From positions 62,001 through 126,000 of the forward strand of contig PDUO01000001.1 of the NCBI GenBank assembly GCA_003008705.1: 64,000 nucleotides of DNA, in the 5' to 3' direction. This document shows positions 20,461-32,422 of this stretch, one piece after another; within the stretch, counting starts at the first letter, position 1, and each line of letters begins with the position of its first letter. The DNA comes from Pezicula radicicola. Lineage: Eukaryota; Ascomycota; Leotiomycetes; Helotiales; Dermateaceae. The position numbers were made by a program, and so were the translations under genes. Under the pieces are notes generated by a model. It made no database searches. It was given only the letters and a program-made list of their open reading frames with translations, and was not told the DNA's origin.

Positions 20461-23072
20461 ATGCGGTACTATTCCCTTACCGCTTTTCTTTCCTTTGCCG
20501 CCGGTATTCTGGCCGTCGATCCACTAGGTACGTGGAGATGCTTCTCTTCTGCTGCTGATAGCTAACAGCAATAGTAAACCTCGACTACGCTTCATACCAA
20601 GGCCAAACACTTCAAAATGGCGTTAACCAATGGCTTGCCGTTCGATTTGCTGCACCGCCGACTGGAGCTCTCCGTTTCGCAGCACCTCAGGCACCATTAA
20701 AGGAGAATAGTACTCAAGATGCAACAAAAGAAGGCGCTCTTTGCGTCTCCGCTAACAATGTGGAGGGACTTCAATTTGGGTCCGCTCGACAACCCATGGC
20801 CGAAGATTGTCTGTTCATGGGCATCTATGCGCCTGCTAATGCAACCGAAGATTCCAAGTTGCCGATCATGTTCTTCATCTCTGGTGGTGGCTTTACATCG
20901 AATTCGAATGGCAATTTCAACGGTACTGGGCTAGTTGAAAGGTCGGGTATGAATATGATGGTTGTGAGGATCAATTATCGGGTCGGTATACTGGGCTTTG
21001 TTGCCGGGACAGAAATCACTAATAATAAGAATGGAGCTGTTCCTAATAATGGCCTTAATGATAGTACGTATTTCTTTATATGTATAAAATTAACGACTAA
21101 TACCTCATCATAGTGATCGCAGCAGCTCGTTGGGTAAAGCAGTATGCGAGCAAATTTGGTGGAGACCCCGACCATATCGTGCTTTCCGGGGATTCCTCCG
21201 GCGGAAATGCTATCGATATACTCCTAACTGCCAACAATGGCACAGGATTCCCCGACCTATTTGTTGGCGCCATGGCGGAGAGTACAGGCTGGGGCAGTGA
21301 TCCGCAAGCTGTCGATCGGGACACCGAGTTCGCCAATAATGTCAATTCGACAGGATGCTTGGATGCCCCGGATGCTATTGAGTGCATGAGGGCTTTGCCA
21401 ATTGACGAATTCCAAAACAAGACAACCAAGGATGGTTGGGGCCCAACCATTGATGGAGTGTTCCTTGTTGCGCCGCATTATCAGATGATGGAGCAGGGCC
21501 GTTTTCAAAAGATTCCTGTGATCTATGGCTGTAAGTGTTCTTCCTCCAAAGATTATTGTACAATACTAACAGAATCAAACAGCTGCCAGCAACGAAGGAA
21601 CTCCCAACTTCATCTCCAACCAATCAGCAACAACCGACGACGACATCGCCAACCACATCAAAAACTCAATCGGACCCTCACTAACCGACGAACGATTAGC
21701 AGCAATGATGGCCGCCTACCCAACCTCCCTCAACACAGTCTCCTTCTTCAACCGCAACATGACAGCCCGAAACGACACACTTCGAGAAGGGTCCGGAGCT
21801 CAATGGCAACGAGACGCAGCAGTCTTCACAGAACTAAAACTCCAATGCGTATCAGCATTCTTCTCCGATATGAACGCCATGGTAGGAAATACCGCAAACT
21901 ATCATTACAGATATAACGTCCTCGATACCACACCAGGTGGATTAGCAGATACCGGGATCTTCACACCACATACTAGTGAATTATATGCAATCTGGGGAAC
22001 CAACAATACAGATGGTGGAGATCCAAAATGTTTCACAATCCCCACAGCAGATGGCGGTTGTTCAGAAGCAATAAACATAGTATCCTCGTACTGGATATCG
22101 TTCGTACGAACCCTAAACCCCAACACCTTCAAGGCAGACGGAGCACCAGACTGGCAACCATGGAGCATCGCAACCCCGCAAAGAATCGTATTCGATAACG
22201 GAGCCGCAACAATGGAAACAATGGGTTCCGGAATCGACGAAATAACAATCGCAGATCTAAATCAAAGACAAAGATGTAATGTTCTTACTTTACCACTTGC
22301 TAAAGCTATTAATATCGGTCTTAAAGAAGGTGAATCTTTACCGCCTTTTGCTAATGGTACTGCCTCTGATCCAACTCTCTCTGTTACCACTACAAATACA
22401 ACATCTGTATCCACAGCAGACGATTTAACAAACGGCTCTTTAACCATAACCGGACCATCAGGAAACACCATCTCAAACTCCAGTGGCTCAAAAGGAGGGA
22501 ATTCAAACACAAACACCCCATCAGTAATAAACGGATCAGATATTGTAACTGCAAATGGTACACTCGTATCCGGTAACGCGAATGGAAAAGGAGGTGATCC
22601 CGGTTTAACAATCACATCAGGATCAGGTACTCAATCAATATCCAACGGAGGAGCAATAATATCTACAAACGGAAATTCTGGAGGAAATGGTGATGGAACA
22701 TCGCCCGTTTTAGTACCACCGAATAGTACAATTAATATAAATGGAACTGATGTCATTGATGGAAATGGAGAAGGTGGAAATCCTGGATCAACTATTACTT
22801 TAGGTGGTAGTACTAGTGGTAGTGAGAACGGGAATGGAGGTGTAAATGTTACTATTAGTGGTGGGAATGGGACTTCTAGTAGTGGAAAGGGAAATGGAAC
22901 TAGTAGTAGTGGGAATGGGACGACTAAGGGAAGTGCTAATTCTACTTCTACTTCTACCAGTGGAACTAGTCCCGCGAGAGCGACGGGTGGCGTTGAGAGG
23001 ATTTCTAGGTGTGGGATGAGTGTTTTCGTGGGAGTTATGGGGGCGTTGGGTGGAGCTTTGGTCTTGTTTTAA
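20461..23072 (+). CDS. Secreted GPI-type carboxylesterase (type B)
   Basis: Four exons (20461-20527, 20575-21063, 21114-21530, 21583-23072) give 820 residues. A signal peptide (MRYYSLTAFLSFAAGILA) is followed by an alpha/beta-hydrolase of the carboxylesterase/lipase type B family, which splits esters outside the cell. The oxyanion segment ISGGGF, NYRVGILGF, and the nucleophile elbow GDSSGG at 211-216 (Ser213) are present. The catalytic His is probably His454 in HTSELYAIWG. After about residue 585 comes a low-complexity stalk of some 200 residues rich in Gly, Asn, Ser and Thr with many NxT/S sites. The C-terminus ends in a hydrophobic tail (VFVGVMGALGGALVLF) typical of GPI-anchor signals, so attachment to membrane or wall is likely. 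Three introns of 47-52 bp all fit consensus. The substrate is unknown. The stalk is unusual in length for the family. Confidence 0.92.
20528..20574 (+). other. Esterase intron 1
   Basis: A 47-bp GTACGT..ATAG intron with a GCTAAC branch site, joining the signal-peptide exon to the catalytic domain. Confidence 0.85.
21064..21113 (+). other. Esterase intron 2
   Basis: A 50-bp GTACGT..ATAG intron with an ACTAAT-type branch site. It lies just before the IAAARWVKQYA helix that leads to the nucleophile. Confidence 0.85.
21531..21582 (+). other. Esterase intron 3
   Basis: A 52-bp GTAAGT..ACAG intron with an ACTAAC branch site. Splicing gives the family-typical IYGSASNEG. Confidence 0.88.
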
Positions 23073-24735
23073 AAGTTTTAGGGTTAGAGAATAGAAATCT
23101 CCAAAAGATATTTTGTTTAATGCTTTTATACCTATGGTTCTGCTTCTAACGTGATTATAATTTCAAGCAAGGAGGTATTTTATATTTTCCATCTCCCTCT
23201 TTCTGCTTACTTGGCTTAATTACTAAATGTCTCTATCAAATCGAACTTTGTACATGTGCTCGCTTAAATTTCAACTTTATATTAGTAGGTAAATACAATT
23301 ACGCTTCCTACCTACAGTAGAAACTGCATTTTAATACCATATATTGGGAAGTAATAGCTGCAAAATTCTTTAATAGATGAGTATAACATACTCGAGTACC
23401 ACTTAAATACTTACCCACCTCTAGAGAATCAAGAATACTAGAAGACCTTATCGCTTAGGAGGGCATTCATTTTGGCTATTATACCTTTCCGACTGGCACA
23501 ATTATAACATAGTCCTAGTCTAACAATTCTTCACTAAATCAGAATTCTAGGTTATCAGCTGATACCAACAACGCTTAAAGGAAGAATTCACCGACTACAA
23601 AAGACAGTTACCACAAGGATGAGCCTCCTTCCAAAGATTGGTACAGTGCACCACTTAGGCCGGTTGGATATACATATTGGGTTCCTCGATAAAATACAAT
23701 CCTCTCTAAGCATCCTAGATATCTTCTACATTATAGTATTCCTTAACTCGTTAAATTAACAACAATAACACAACTAACAACACCACCCGTTTATAAATTT
23801 CTACAGCGTATTTAGGTTACTACAGAATTAGTATCCTCTAGGTGCTATACTCCTTGATATTTTTGTGTATTAGTCACAGCGAATTAGTAAACTTAAATTG
23901 GCATAATTTCTGAAATCTTGAAGTTGATATTCAGGGTTATCAAGCAAGGCCTGTATAATGCTGTCTTGTTGTACAGTCGATTGATTCTAGATAGAGTTTA
24001 TATTGCTTAATTATAAGTCTGGGTTCCAGAGTTCAAAAGCCTTTCTTTTACAAAAAATTACTTGACACAGACCGCTTTTTAAATATTTTGTTAGATGAGA
24101 CGGCATTGAACCAGAACTTATAACAGGAAACAAGATACTGAAGAAATATCAGGAACTCCAGAATTTACCTATATTCTCGGTGAACTCACTATTTTTGATT
24201 GGTTAAAACGCTGTTGACATGGCGCGAGTTGTTATACTTCCTTTTTTATTAGGATGCTTATTTCACTATGGGATATACATACCTTAGTGTGGAGTCCTTA
24301 AACTAGACTTCATACTTATAGATAGAGCTTATACTACATAAACAAAACTTCAATCATAGTTACGTCTTGTATGAAAGAGTGAGATATATAAGAGTATAAA
24401 TGTTTGAAAGTGTACTTTGGTTTTAGAAATTTAGTAACTATAATTTTAAACCAGCTGTGAGAGGAAGATAATAAGAATATTCAAGTCTTAACAGAAGACA
24501 TAATGAAGCAAAGAATAAATGAGCCATGAGTTTAAGCTGTATTAGGATGACAGTCTTGAGATTAGAGAAGGGTATCATAAAGCAACCTTAACACTCCAAT
24601 CCCCAAAACGCAAAAACATCTCTACCCCTTCGCCCAAACCGAAACTCCAAAAAGTCTCCAAGCGCCCAACACACCATCCGTCAATCCCAGATTCCACTTC
24701 AGAAAAACACACTCCAAGTTTCCAGACTTGCCAAG
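23073..24735. other. AT-rich gene-free stretch
   Basis: No frame of interest over 1.66 kb. Composition is strongly AT-rich. A C/A-rich, G-poor patch at about 24580-24720 precedes the small minus-strand gene and is probably its 3' flank. Confidence 0.55.
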
Positions 24736-24999
24736 TCAATCCTCCCGCAGCTCATCTTGTGTATCAATTCTCTCAGCACGAACGCCCTTCCTAGCAGCAA
24801 TCTTTCTCGAGACGAACAAGCCGAATGCACCTGCGGCGACAATGAACACAACGCAGAATACGACGATGACTCCTGATTCGTGTGCCACCCAGTCGCTTCG
24901 CTTGGCAACAGCGTTTATTTCAGAGGAGGGGTGCTTGTGGAAGTAGTCTTTGATGTATTGGTCGGCTGAGACGCGGGTAAATTTGGGGAGGGGCGACAT
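24736..24999 (-). CDS. Small single-pass membrane protein, unknown
   Basis: A short frame of 87 residues. I do not recognise a family. The N-terminal half is polar and basic (MSPLPKFTRVSADQYIKDYF, then a histidine/proline turn). One clear membrane segment, GVIVVFCVVFIVAAGAFGLFV, lies at about residues 46-66. A basic stop-transfer sequence (SRKIAARKGVRAER) and an acidic tail ending in DELRED follow. The clean architecture argues for a real gene rather than a chance frame. A longer frame in the same register reaches 25086 and would add about 29 residues if an upstream start were used. Possible leader introns upstream are described with the flanking region. Confidence 0.55.
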   Translation of the reverse strand: MSPLPKFTRVSADQYIKDYFHKHPSSEINAVAKRSDWVAHESGVIVVFCVVFIVAAGAFGLFVSRKIAARKGVRAERIDTQDELRED

Positions 25000-25800
25000 T
25001 TTGAGGTTGAGATTATGGCGATGCCCAGTAGCGGTAGAGAGACAACTATGATGCTGATTAGAGTTTTCTTTAGGGTATAGAAGCATGAATTCGAGGAACT
25101 AGTAGGAGGAGGACGTTTGGATGGTGATTGACATGAGACATGCGCTAGGTATAGGCAAGCAATTGAGAAATCGAGAAAGTTCACGTACCGATTATTTGGA
25201 TGTAATCCTTGGAAATTGGCTCGGACAACGCAGAGTCAAGTGGTATAACTTCGAGGAATGTCGGGAAGAAAGAAAGGTAGTAGATCTCTGGAGGTGTTTC
25301 TGCCCATCGATCAGCTTCAGTTTTCTCCTTTGAAGAACGAAATTGTCCCAATGAGCTGCGGCAGATGTGAAAAGTAGCCGCCAGGCGGTTGATTAGGATA
25401 ACATAGGGCACTTGATCGAGCGCACAGGAGACTTCATTCAGCTTCAACTCTGCGTGACTCGGTTCCAGCCTACGTCCAGTTCCCAGGCGACAGAATGAAA
25501 AGACTCAACTTACCAAGAAATCAATGGCGTCAAATTGCAGCGAGAGGTCTGCTGCGATACTGACTGAATGGCGTAGGGTTTGTAGGGTTGTATAGGTAAA
25601 TGGGGTTGTTTCTTGAAGTGTTCAAAGAGAAGCTGAGGTCGTCAAAATGCAGTCACACTAGCGCGTCGAGAACGGGGGAGCTCCTTCCTCTTTCCACAAC
25701 CGCAACACAATGCCGCAGTGAAGACTTAAGAGGCAAATTGAAGCCAAACGTAAACATAGACTGGAATTCCTTACTCTCTTCCATTATTAAACACAGCTAG
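25000..25800. other. Upstream region of the small membrane gene
   Basis: On the minus strand there are two good donor sites, GTAAGT near 25512 and GTACGT near 25190, with acceptors ahead (CACGCAG near 25455, CTACTAG near 25102). They suggest a spliced 5' leader for the small membrane gene. Between them an 80-odd-residue open frame (to about 25181) lacks any ATG, so it is either untranslated leader or an exon whose start I cannot find. Confidence 0.35.
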
Positions 25801-28160
25801 GTACTCAAGGTGCAGTATCTTGCTCTCTGATACATAGTGTACCTACCTACTTAGTCCTCAAATATCACCAACTACTTCTAAGGCAGCAAACCTAAAGGAA
25901 AACCAGCATATTTTCTCAGTCAACATCAGTGTAGCTACCAAATTGCTTCTACCAATATTCATTTGCTTGACTCAAAGATTAGCCTAAATATGCTAAAGCT
26001 AAGCAATATATACTATGAAACACAAAACATTAGGTCAAGCTCAATAGTAAAATAGTCAGTCTCCAAAATAGTCACAGACCTCTTTCCGAATTTAATATCA
26101 ACATTAAACAATTCCATCTACAAAAGCATTCACCCTCATCTACCACCCCTCAAAGCCATAAACATCATACACCACACCCCCCAAAAAACCATTACATCCA
26201 TCTCAGCATCCAACAAAACCTACAAATAACCCTCCCTCCCTCTAAAACAACTCACTAAACAAGACCTTTCCTAACCTCCCTCACCAACCCCATACAAGTA
26301 AAATGTACAAAACTACAATAGCAACAATTTCATTGCTAAGTCAATCACAAAAGTTAAGTAAAAATCTCAATCAACAATAATTCAGTCATCAATCTTATAC
26401 ATAGTCACTCGCGCAGTAGATAAGCATATATACATTCTTTTCCGTAAGTCAGTTAGGAATACCACTCAATCACTCAGCACCAGCCAGCCTCCTCCATCTC
26501 TTCCAACATTAAAAAAGTCTGCTGCTATTTGTGGATAGATCCTAAGCGTCCTGGAGTATTAAAATAATGACATTGAGTTGGATATATCTATCTATTGAGA
26601 TCAAGATATAATCGAGTTATATACTATTAACTCCAGGTACGAGTTTTTGTAAATAAAGACAACTAGTCAGCATAGAAAAGAAAAGAAAACAAAGGCTACT
26701 TACTCCCCATCAATAAACCATTTACCAAGACCCTAAAATATTTTCTATCATTTCTAAATAAGTATAAATAAGTGATTAGAAGAACCTCCTTCTAAAAAGA
26801 GAACTTTTATTACCCTGTTTATCAGTAAATTGTTTTCTGTTGAATATGGTGAAATATATGGGAATAGTCATATGACCGTTCCCCTATAAGTAGACTCATT
26901 CTGGCACTCTAGCTTCCACATAGAATATAAAATACAACACCACATTGTCACCTATATATTACTACTCCTATATAACCTTCTTATTTAATATTTTTATTTA
27001 GAAATGTTGTTGTTTCTAAGTATAGTAGATTTAAAAAGAGAACTTTAATTACCCTATTAGTAAGTTATTCGCCCTTAAGAAAACTATCCTTTCTACAAAG
27101 TAAGTATAATAGATTAAAAAGAGAACATTAGTTGTTCCTCTTTTGTAAGTGGACAGGTCTATAAAGTAGTAAAGAAGTTAACTAAATACAATCTTATGTT
27201 GTATCTAGGACTTAGGTCGTGTTTCTAGACATATATTGTTTTAGCGACTTAGGTAGGCCCTGTTTGGTACAAGACCTCCAGACGCCAGACGCAATATGAT
27301 ATAGAGGCACGGGCCCGTCTGGTGTCTGGAGCACTCTGGAGGTCTTGTACCAAACAGGCCCTTAGATAGCTTTAGCGACTCACACAATTCTAACGGCTCA
27401 AATATTTCCAACAACTCACTAACATAGTCTCAAACAATGTGTACAGTCGCACGTCCCTAGTAAAGTGATTCCAGGTTCCTACCAGTATACCTAAACGTAT
27501 CCTCGTCTATTCCTACCTACCTAACTTCAACAAAGGATACTTAAAAGTACCTATCTACTTCCAACAGACAGACCATACAAAAACTAGGACTGACTATCCA
27601 AAGAAAATATACTAAGTGAGCTAACCTATTTTGATGTCAACAAACATCGTGTTGCGCGTTTAAATCATGGCTTTCATCGCAGAATGCTGATTTCATGTGA
27701 ATTACCAATAGAATTATATTTGGTTGTTTAAATTCTTTAACACTTGCCAATATTCTACAATATTTATAATCTTAGAGGTCCCAAACTCCACTTTGCCACG
27801 CTTGATCGACCACGGCCTCGCTTGTTTTAAGTAAATTTGGGCTCGTGTGGTATATCTAGCAGCTTACTTCTATGATACCTATTATATTGAATAGCGCTTT
27901 ACAGTGCCTGTGTGTATGCCTGCCAGCAAGGTAAAAGTATAGGATTAAACGTGCTAATAAAGGATACGCGATGTGCTTTGCTTAAGTAATGATAAGCTGA
28001 AATGTTAGAACTAGCAGAGTCGGTGTAAGCTACAAGGAAGCAGGCCATTCGGAAGATAAGCTGTAAAAGTCAATTGCAAAAAGAGCAGTTGGATACCATC
28101 CTTGGGATTGATAGGTAGCTTCTGTACCCTGGAATTTTGAAGCTTCTAGTGCCAATGGCT
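25801..28160. other. AT-rich gene-free block with MITE
   Basis: No gene is visible. Three copies of a short word, (T)AAAAAGAGAAC(T/A)TT, occur near 26793, 27031 and 27113. The part at 26090-26300 is almost devoid of G on the given strand. A compact inverted-repeat element at 27252-27361 is listed separately. Confidence 0.55.
27252..27361. mobile_element. Tourist-like MITE, 110 bp
   Basis: Almost the entire element is an inverted repeat. Both ends share CTGTTTGGTACAAGACCTCC as perfect reverse complements, and an inner pair (CTCCAGACGCCAGACG against CGTCTGGTGTCTGGAG) matches at 15 of 16. The outer ends read GGCCC/GGGCC plus TGTTTGG, and both sides are flanked by TTA, a 3-bp target duplication. 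TTA duplications with GGGCC..GTTTGG ends are the known hallmark of PIF/Harbinger (Tourist) elements. No coding capacity. Low divergence between arms suggests recent activity. Confidence 0.75.
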
Positions 28161-29948
28161 CATGGGTGGCACTGAGCCACTTGCAGAATATTCGTGTACA
28201 GTGTACGGTGTGCTAGGTATTAAAAAATTTGCTTTGCATACATTTAGAGATCGGGTCGGTGATATTGAGAGCCGTGATGATACTGGATCTCTGCACATCT
28301 ACCAGATCTTCTTCGGGGCTTTAAGCAGGCCCGCTTTCTATGCACCAAGGTGGAAATGGATGCAAGTGCTTCAATGCCGCCGGTGTTGTCTCCCACCTTG
28401 AAGCCCGGGAAAATGTAGGTTGTCATGGTCAGTTCCAATGAAAATTGTAAGAAATGAATGCAGAATGGAAAGCTCCGCTGTATTCAGACCCGTCGTAATA
28501 TAGAGCCTAGTGATAGATCATAGGCCAGCTTTCAGCAGCATGGGGACAAGGTAGCTGTTGATGTTTGAAGTGCTGTGGCCCCTTGAAAAACATTACATGT
28601 AGAAATTTGCTGATTCGAAGTTGGGACTTTCGAGCACAAAATGGAGTCGTGCAGGACTTGGCGCAGAGAAAAGCAAGCACCTGCTCACTTCCCCGACGAG
28701 TCTCCCCAGAAGCAACCAACTGATGCTGTTCGCTACACATTTCGCCAGCTTCTGTTCACCTCTATGGAGCAATGCCGGACAGAGCAGGAATTCGTCGATA
28801 ATGCTCTCGCTGCACTGCGGAAAGATTCGGGCGAGTCCAAACGCTACTGGTCTTGAGTATTTTTAATGCCTCCATAACCTTCCAGATTTTTGGACTAGAA
28901 GTATGAGCCTTTGGGCCTTTAAGCCTCACAGCCATGGTGGAAGCTTCCTCCACCACGTGGTGCCAGTCTTGAATCTTGGGATCTACGTTTTGTCCACATG
29001 CATCCCCAAATTATGCAACAAGATGAAACAAGTTGCCTCCCGTTCTGTTAGTTCCCGCGATGTTTAGATTGGAGACTTCAAGAGCAGCAACTTTTGCCTC
29101 GTTTGGGGTGGGTCAGCGGTCCCATCAGTGTGGGTGGCAGCACTGACAGACGGACGGCGGCATGGGGATACTACATTCCGATCCGTAGAGAGGAACCGTA
29201 GGACAGGAGCGATGAGCATGGATGATGGTATTGTATTGTACTTTCGTGCATAGCAACGAAACCATCGCCTAGATTTGAGAGATTTGTTTCCATGATTGCT
29301 GAGAATGCTTCATTACGGTAACTGTACTCGTGGTAGCGTAGCAATTTCATGTAGCGGCTCGTTGATGTAACTGGAAAAGGGACTGGTGACAAGGTCGTCT
29401 GAAGGCCAACTCAAACCCGCGGGGGGGGGCGCAAGTTCTAACGGATGAACGTCAGCTCTGCGCCATGCAAGCAAACAAAAGTTCATTCGATGGCTGCGAT
29501 CCCCCTCATATCCTGTCTGAAGAATACAGGCAACATGGTTCTCAGGTCTTTCCCCTTTCTTGCCCTATGATATGGTATGGACCTTCGATTCTTCTGGACG
29601 GGACCTAGGCACTTGGAGTCACATGACTTATTCGTCCACCAAGACATCAAACAAGTCATCCCATCTCCGATTGACTTTGAGACACAGGCTTTAATGGCTC
29701 CATGTGCAAATCAGACAAAGGCCAGAGGATCTAGAGGTCTTTAAGATAAGAATCTGTAACCATAGAAAAGTTCCTCGGCGCCATAAGGCGGATGCACTGC
29801 AATTTAATTTGTCGCAGACGTGAAGCTGGGAAGTGGAGTGGATTGTGAATCCACAGTTTCATGAAACAGTACAGTAGAAACAAGTCCATATCGCTGGAAC
29901 TTATCGATGGACCAGAGCGGGACAAGGAGATGGACAAGGAGAAGCGCG

Positions 29949-30087
29949 TACGAAGGTGCTAGGGCTAAGTTATTGCACACCGCTTTGGCAGGGGTTCGCT
30001 AACATGCACTGGACAAGTGCCTGTAGCATAATTTTGCTGGGCCGAAAAGAAGGCGGTGTGCAATAACTTGACCCTGGCACCTTCGTA
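29949..30087. mobile_element. Tc1/mariner-like MITE, about 139 bp
   Basis: The left end 29949-29983 and right end 30053-30087 are inverted copies agreeing at 32 of 35 positions (TACGAAGGTGC, then TTATTGCACACCGC). The sequence is bounded by TA on each side, which would be the target duplication of Tc1/mariner-type elements. The core of about 70 bp has no frame. Superfamily assignment rests only on the TA and is tentative. Confidence 0.68.
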
Positions 30088-30296
30088 TGGCAGAACTTCG
30101 AAGCGCGACCTTGCACTTTCGCTAAGTAGTAATATTTTCAATCCTCTGCATTGTACTCCGTAAGGTCCAACCCAAGGCGCCAGCCACAGGTTTGCGAAAG
30201 CCATTGGCGCATGGTAGTACGCATGGCATGTGAAGGAGGCGTAACGATAAGGCATAAGGGGCGTAGGATGATGATGCGATGATGATGACAGCTACC

Positions 30297-30332
30297 GTTC
30301 GCAGCTCGTAGTTCGCAGTTTGCAGTTCGCAG
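30297..30332. repeat. GTTCGCA heptamer run
   Basis: Degenerate head-to-tail copies of GTTCGCA (with variants GCTCGTA and GTTTGCA) are readable. Simple-sequence repeat in non-coding DNA. Confidence 0.7.
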
Positions 30333-32322
30333 TAGTAAGAATAGTGAGGACTTTGTGTGATAATAATCAAGCAGACGTAGGGTACAATGGGCCTCGTGTC
30401 ATGCATGCACTTCGGTTTGACAGATTAGGATCGAGGGATCGAACCATCGAGCTGATCCCCAGATACCAAGAGGAAACCCCAAGGGTCCAAGGAATGGAAT
30501 TAACCAAGAATGACTCTAAATGTGACCTGCCAGAAGCAGCCCAAGCGATGAGATGGCGTGGGACAAGACTGCACTGCGCCCCAAAAGTTGGGACTGTTGG
30601 AAAGTTCGGAAGCTTGGGAGCTTGGAAGCAAGGTTGATAGAAGACCTGTAGAAAGGTGATAGGATGAGCATCGAATCCCTCCCACACGTTGCCTCTCTGT
30701 GTTCTGTGATTCCCTAAGCAATCCAAGTACGGTGTAAGCCAGCCTACTTCACCGCCTTGCTCAACGCCGCCTAAGAGAGAGGCACCAGCAGTCGCACTCG
30801 CGGCCTTCAGGGATTCTCGAACCTGCCAAGAGTCAAGCGCATCTCCAAAAACAAACTTGTCCAAGGTCGTTGTGTCTGCCGTATCTCCGTAGTAATAATA
30901 ATGATCGATGCGATTGTTTGCTCACAGAAGCTGATGGTGATCGACAATAATCCCAAACCTCGTAATCTGTGGTGGTTGCTTGCCTATTGCAGTTTTGCGT
31001 CTTGACTGGTTACCTCCTCACCTTTCGCATTCGCTATGGCACTTTCGTCGCTTCGTTGGTCTCCAATGGTTTCGACCACCAACTCTCCACACTCCTCCAC
31101 TACGGGACAGAAGGGCCTCGCATCGTATGGAGCCGTTCCTACGGACGTACCTAGGCACAAGTACGGGACTCACCGTACCGTAATCGAACGATGACAGCAA
31201 GTGGGCGAGCTGGAGAGGAACACTCGGGCGTTCATGCTTGCTGTGTAGCCTGTGTTGCACACTGTTGCCCTCCCGGAATTCTACGAATCTACGATAAGCG
31301 CAAAAACAAGGTGTCTCCATGATGCGTTGAGGAGCTAAATGCGTCCTAGCTAGCTTCCCCATTGCGCGTGTATTACCAATGATGCTCGCTGGCCGGCTAA
31401 CATGATTAAGACCGAGCAGGCACAACAACGAGGACATTGCCAGGTACCTCACCACGAGCAGCATGAGAAGAGTCAGAGTCACTTCGTCTGACATTACAAA
31501 TGACGGATTGATGGTGGTGGGCTGCCACTAAGTCAGTTAGACTCCGGCTTCTCACCTTCCCTGGTACAGTACTGACACTGACACTGACACTGTTCAGTGC
31601 TGTACGCACAGCGCTTGATCGAAACACACCCGTACCGTTTGCTGTAAAATCATCACATTTGGTATCATACGGTAGAGTACGAAATATTGCGTGCTAGACG
31701 AAGATGCACCAGCCTCAGTCAATGGCAGATCTACAGGGATGCAGTCACTGGGATGGCTCCTGCGTGCGCCTGCGATAGGCCCCTCAGTGGCCCCGTTTGT
31801 TTGTTCAAGGACTAAGGCAATGCAGGGCTGGTACAGGACGAGGACCAACCCAAGGTCCGTTCTCCGAGCGCCAGGGAGCCAGGTCCCTGAACGACAACAT
31901 ATTTCTTACTTTTCTCGCTTTGTACGATAAAGCCCCCCTTCTATCAGTCAATATCCACCCCTCTGCTACAGGACCATGTCGCCCATGCCCAGTTCCAACA
32001 ATCCCTTCACTGCGATCCGCAAACGACGATTCACCTTTCGATCTATTTGAGTTGCCCTCCGAAACCCAGCCAGCAAGATTACGCGGAACACCAGGAGCTC
32101 ATCACCGTCCATCTCCACCCAGCATCGAGGCTGGACTTGGCACGAGCCTCGAGGAAAAAAGATATAAACTACCAGGTAGGTCCGGAGCCTGGGTCTACAT
32201 ACCATTCACCCCCCTCCATGACTGTTGTTGATCATCGCCTTATTCACAGGAGAGAGACTCTACAATCAGATATAACGCCAGTCATACTCCAAGAGCGTTA
32301 TTCAATTCACCTCGACGAGATC

Positions 32323-32329
32323 TATAAAA
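32323..32329 (+). promoter_or_regulatory. Probable TATA box of the SIS gene
   Basis: TATAAAA lies exactly 100 nt before the ATG at 32423, a usual distance for a fungal TATA promoter with a leader of some 60-70 nt. No competing element is closer. Confidence 0.45.
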
Positions 32330-32422
32330 ATTTCCAATTCCCACGTCAACAGTATACCTGTGTTGACAACCACCGATAACGTCTAACGCCCTCCTAAGCA
32401 TCTAAATTCCACATCCTCCACA

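Larger units (their letters stand above)
28161..32322. other. Long intergenic region of normal composition
   Basis: Four kb with ordinary GC content but no frame I can assign. The longest are 30367-30864 (minus, 165 residues) and 31018-31494 (minus, 158 residues); neither has a motif. Features seen include a G-run at about 29420, an inverted-repeat element at 29949-30087, and short tandem runs at 30297-30332 and 31570-31590. A non-coding RNA or a gene with many small exons could be missed here. Confidence 0.4.

Noticed and set aside
28934..28956. Short palindrome GGTGGAAGC..TCCTCCACC
   Set aside because: Could be a hairpin or a factor site, but nothing around it indicates a function.
30367..30864. 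165-residue minus-strand frame
   Set aside because: No domain, low-quality start context and no splice partners; retained only as a note in the intergenic entry.
31797..32231. 144-residue plus-strand frame ahead of the SIS gene
   Set aside because: Pro/Arg-rich translation without motif, overlapping the probable promoter and leader of the SIS gene.
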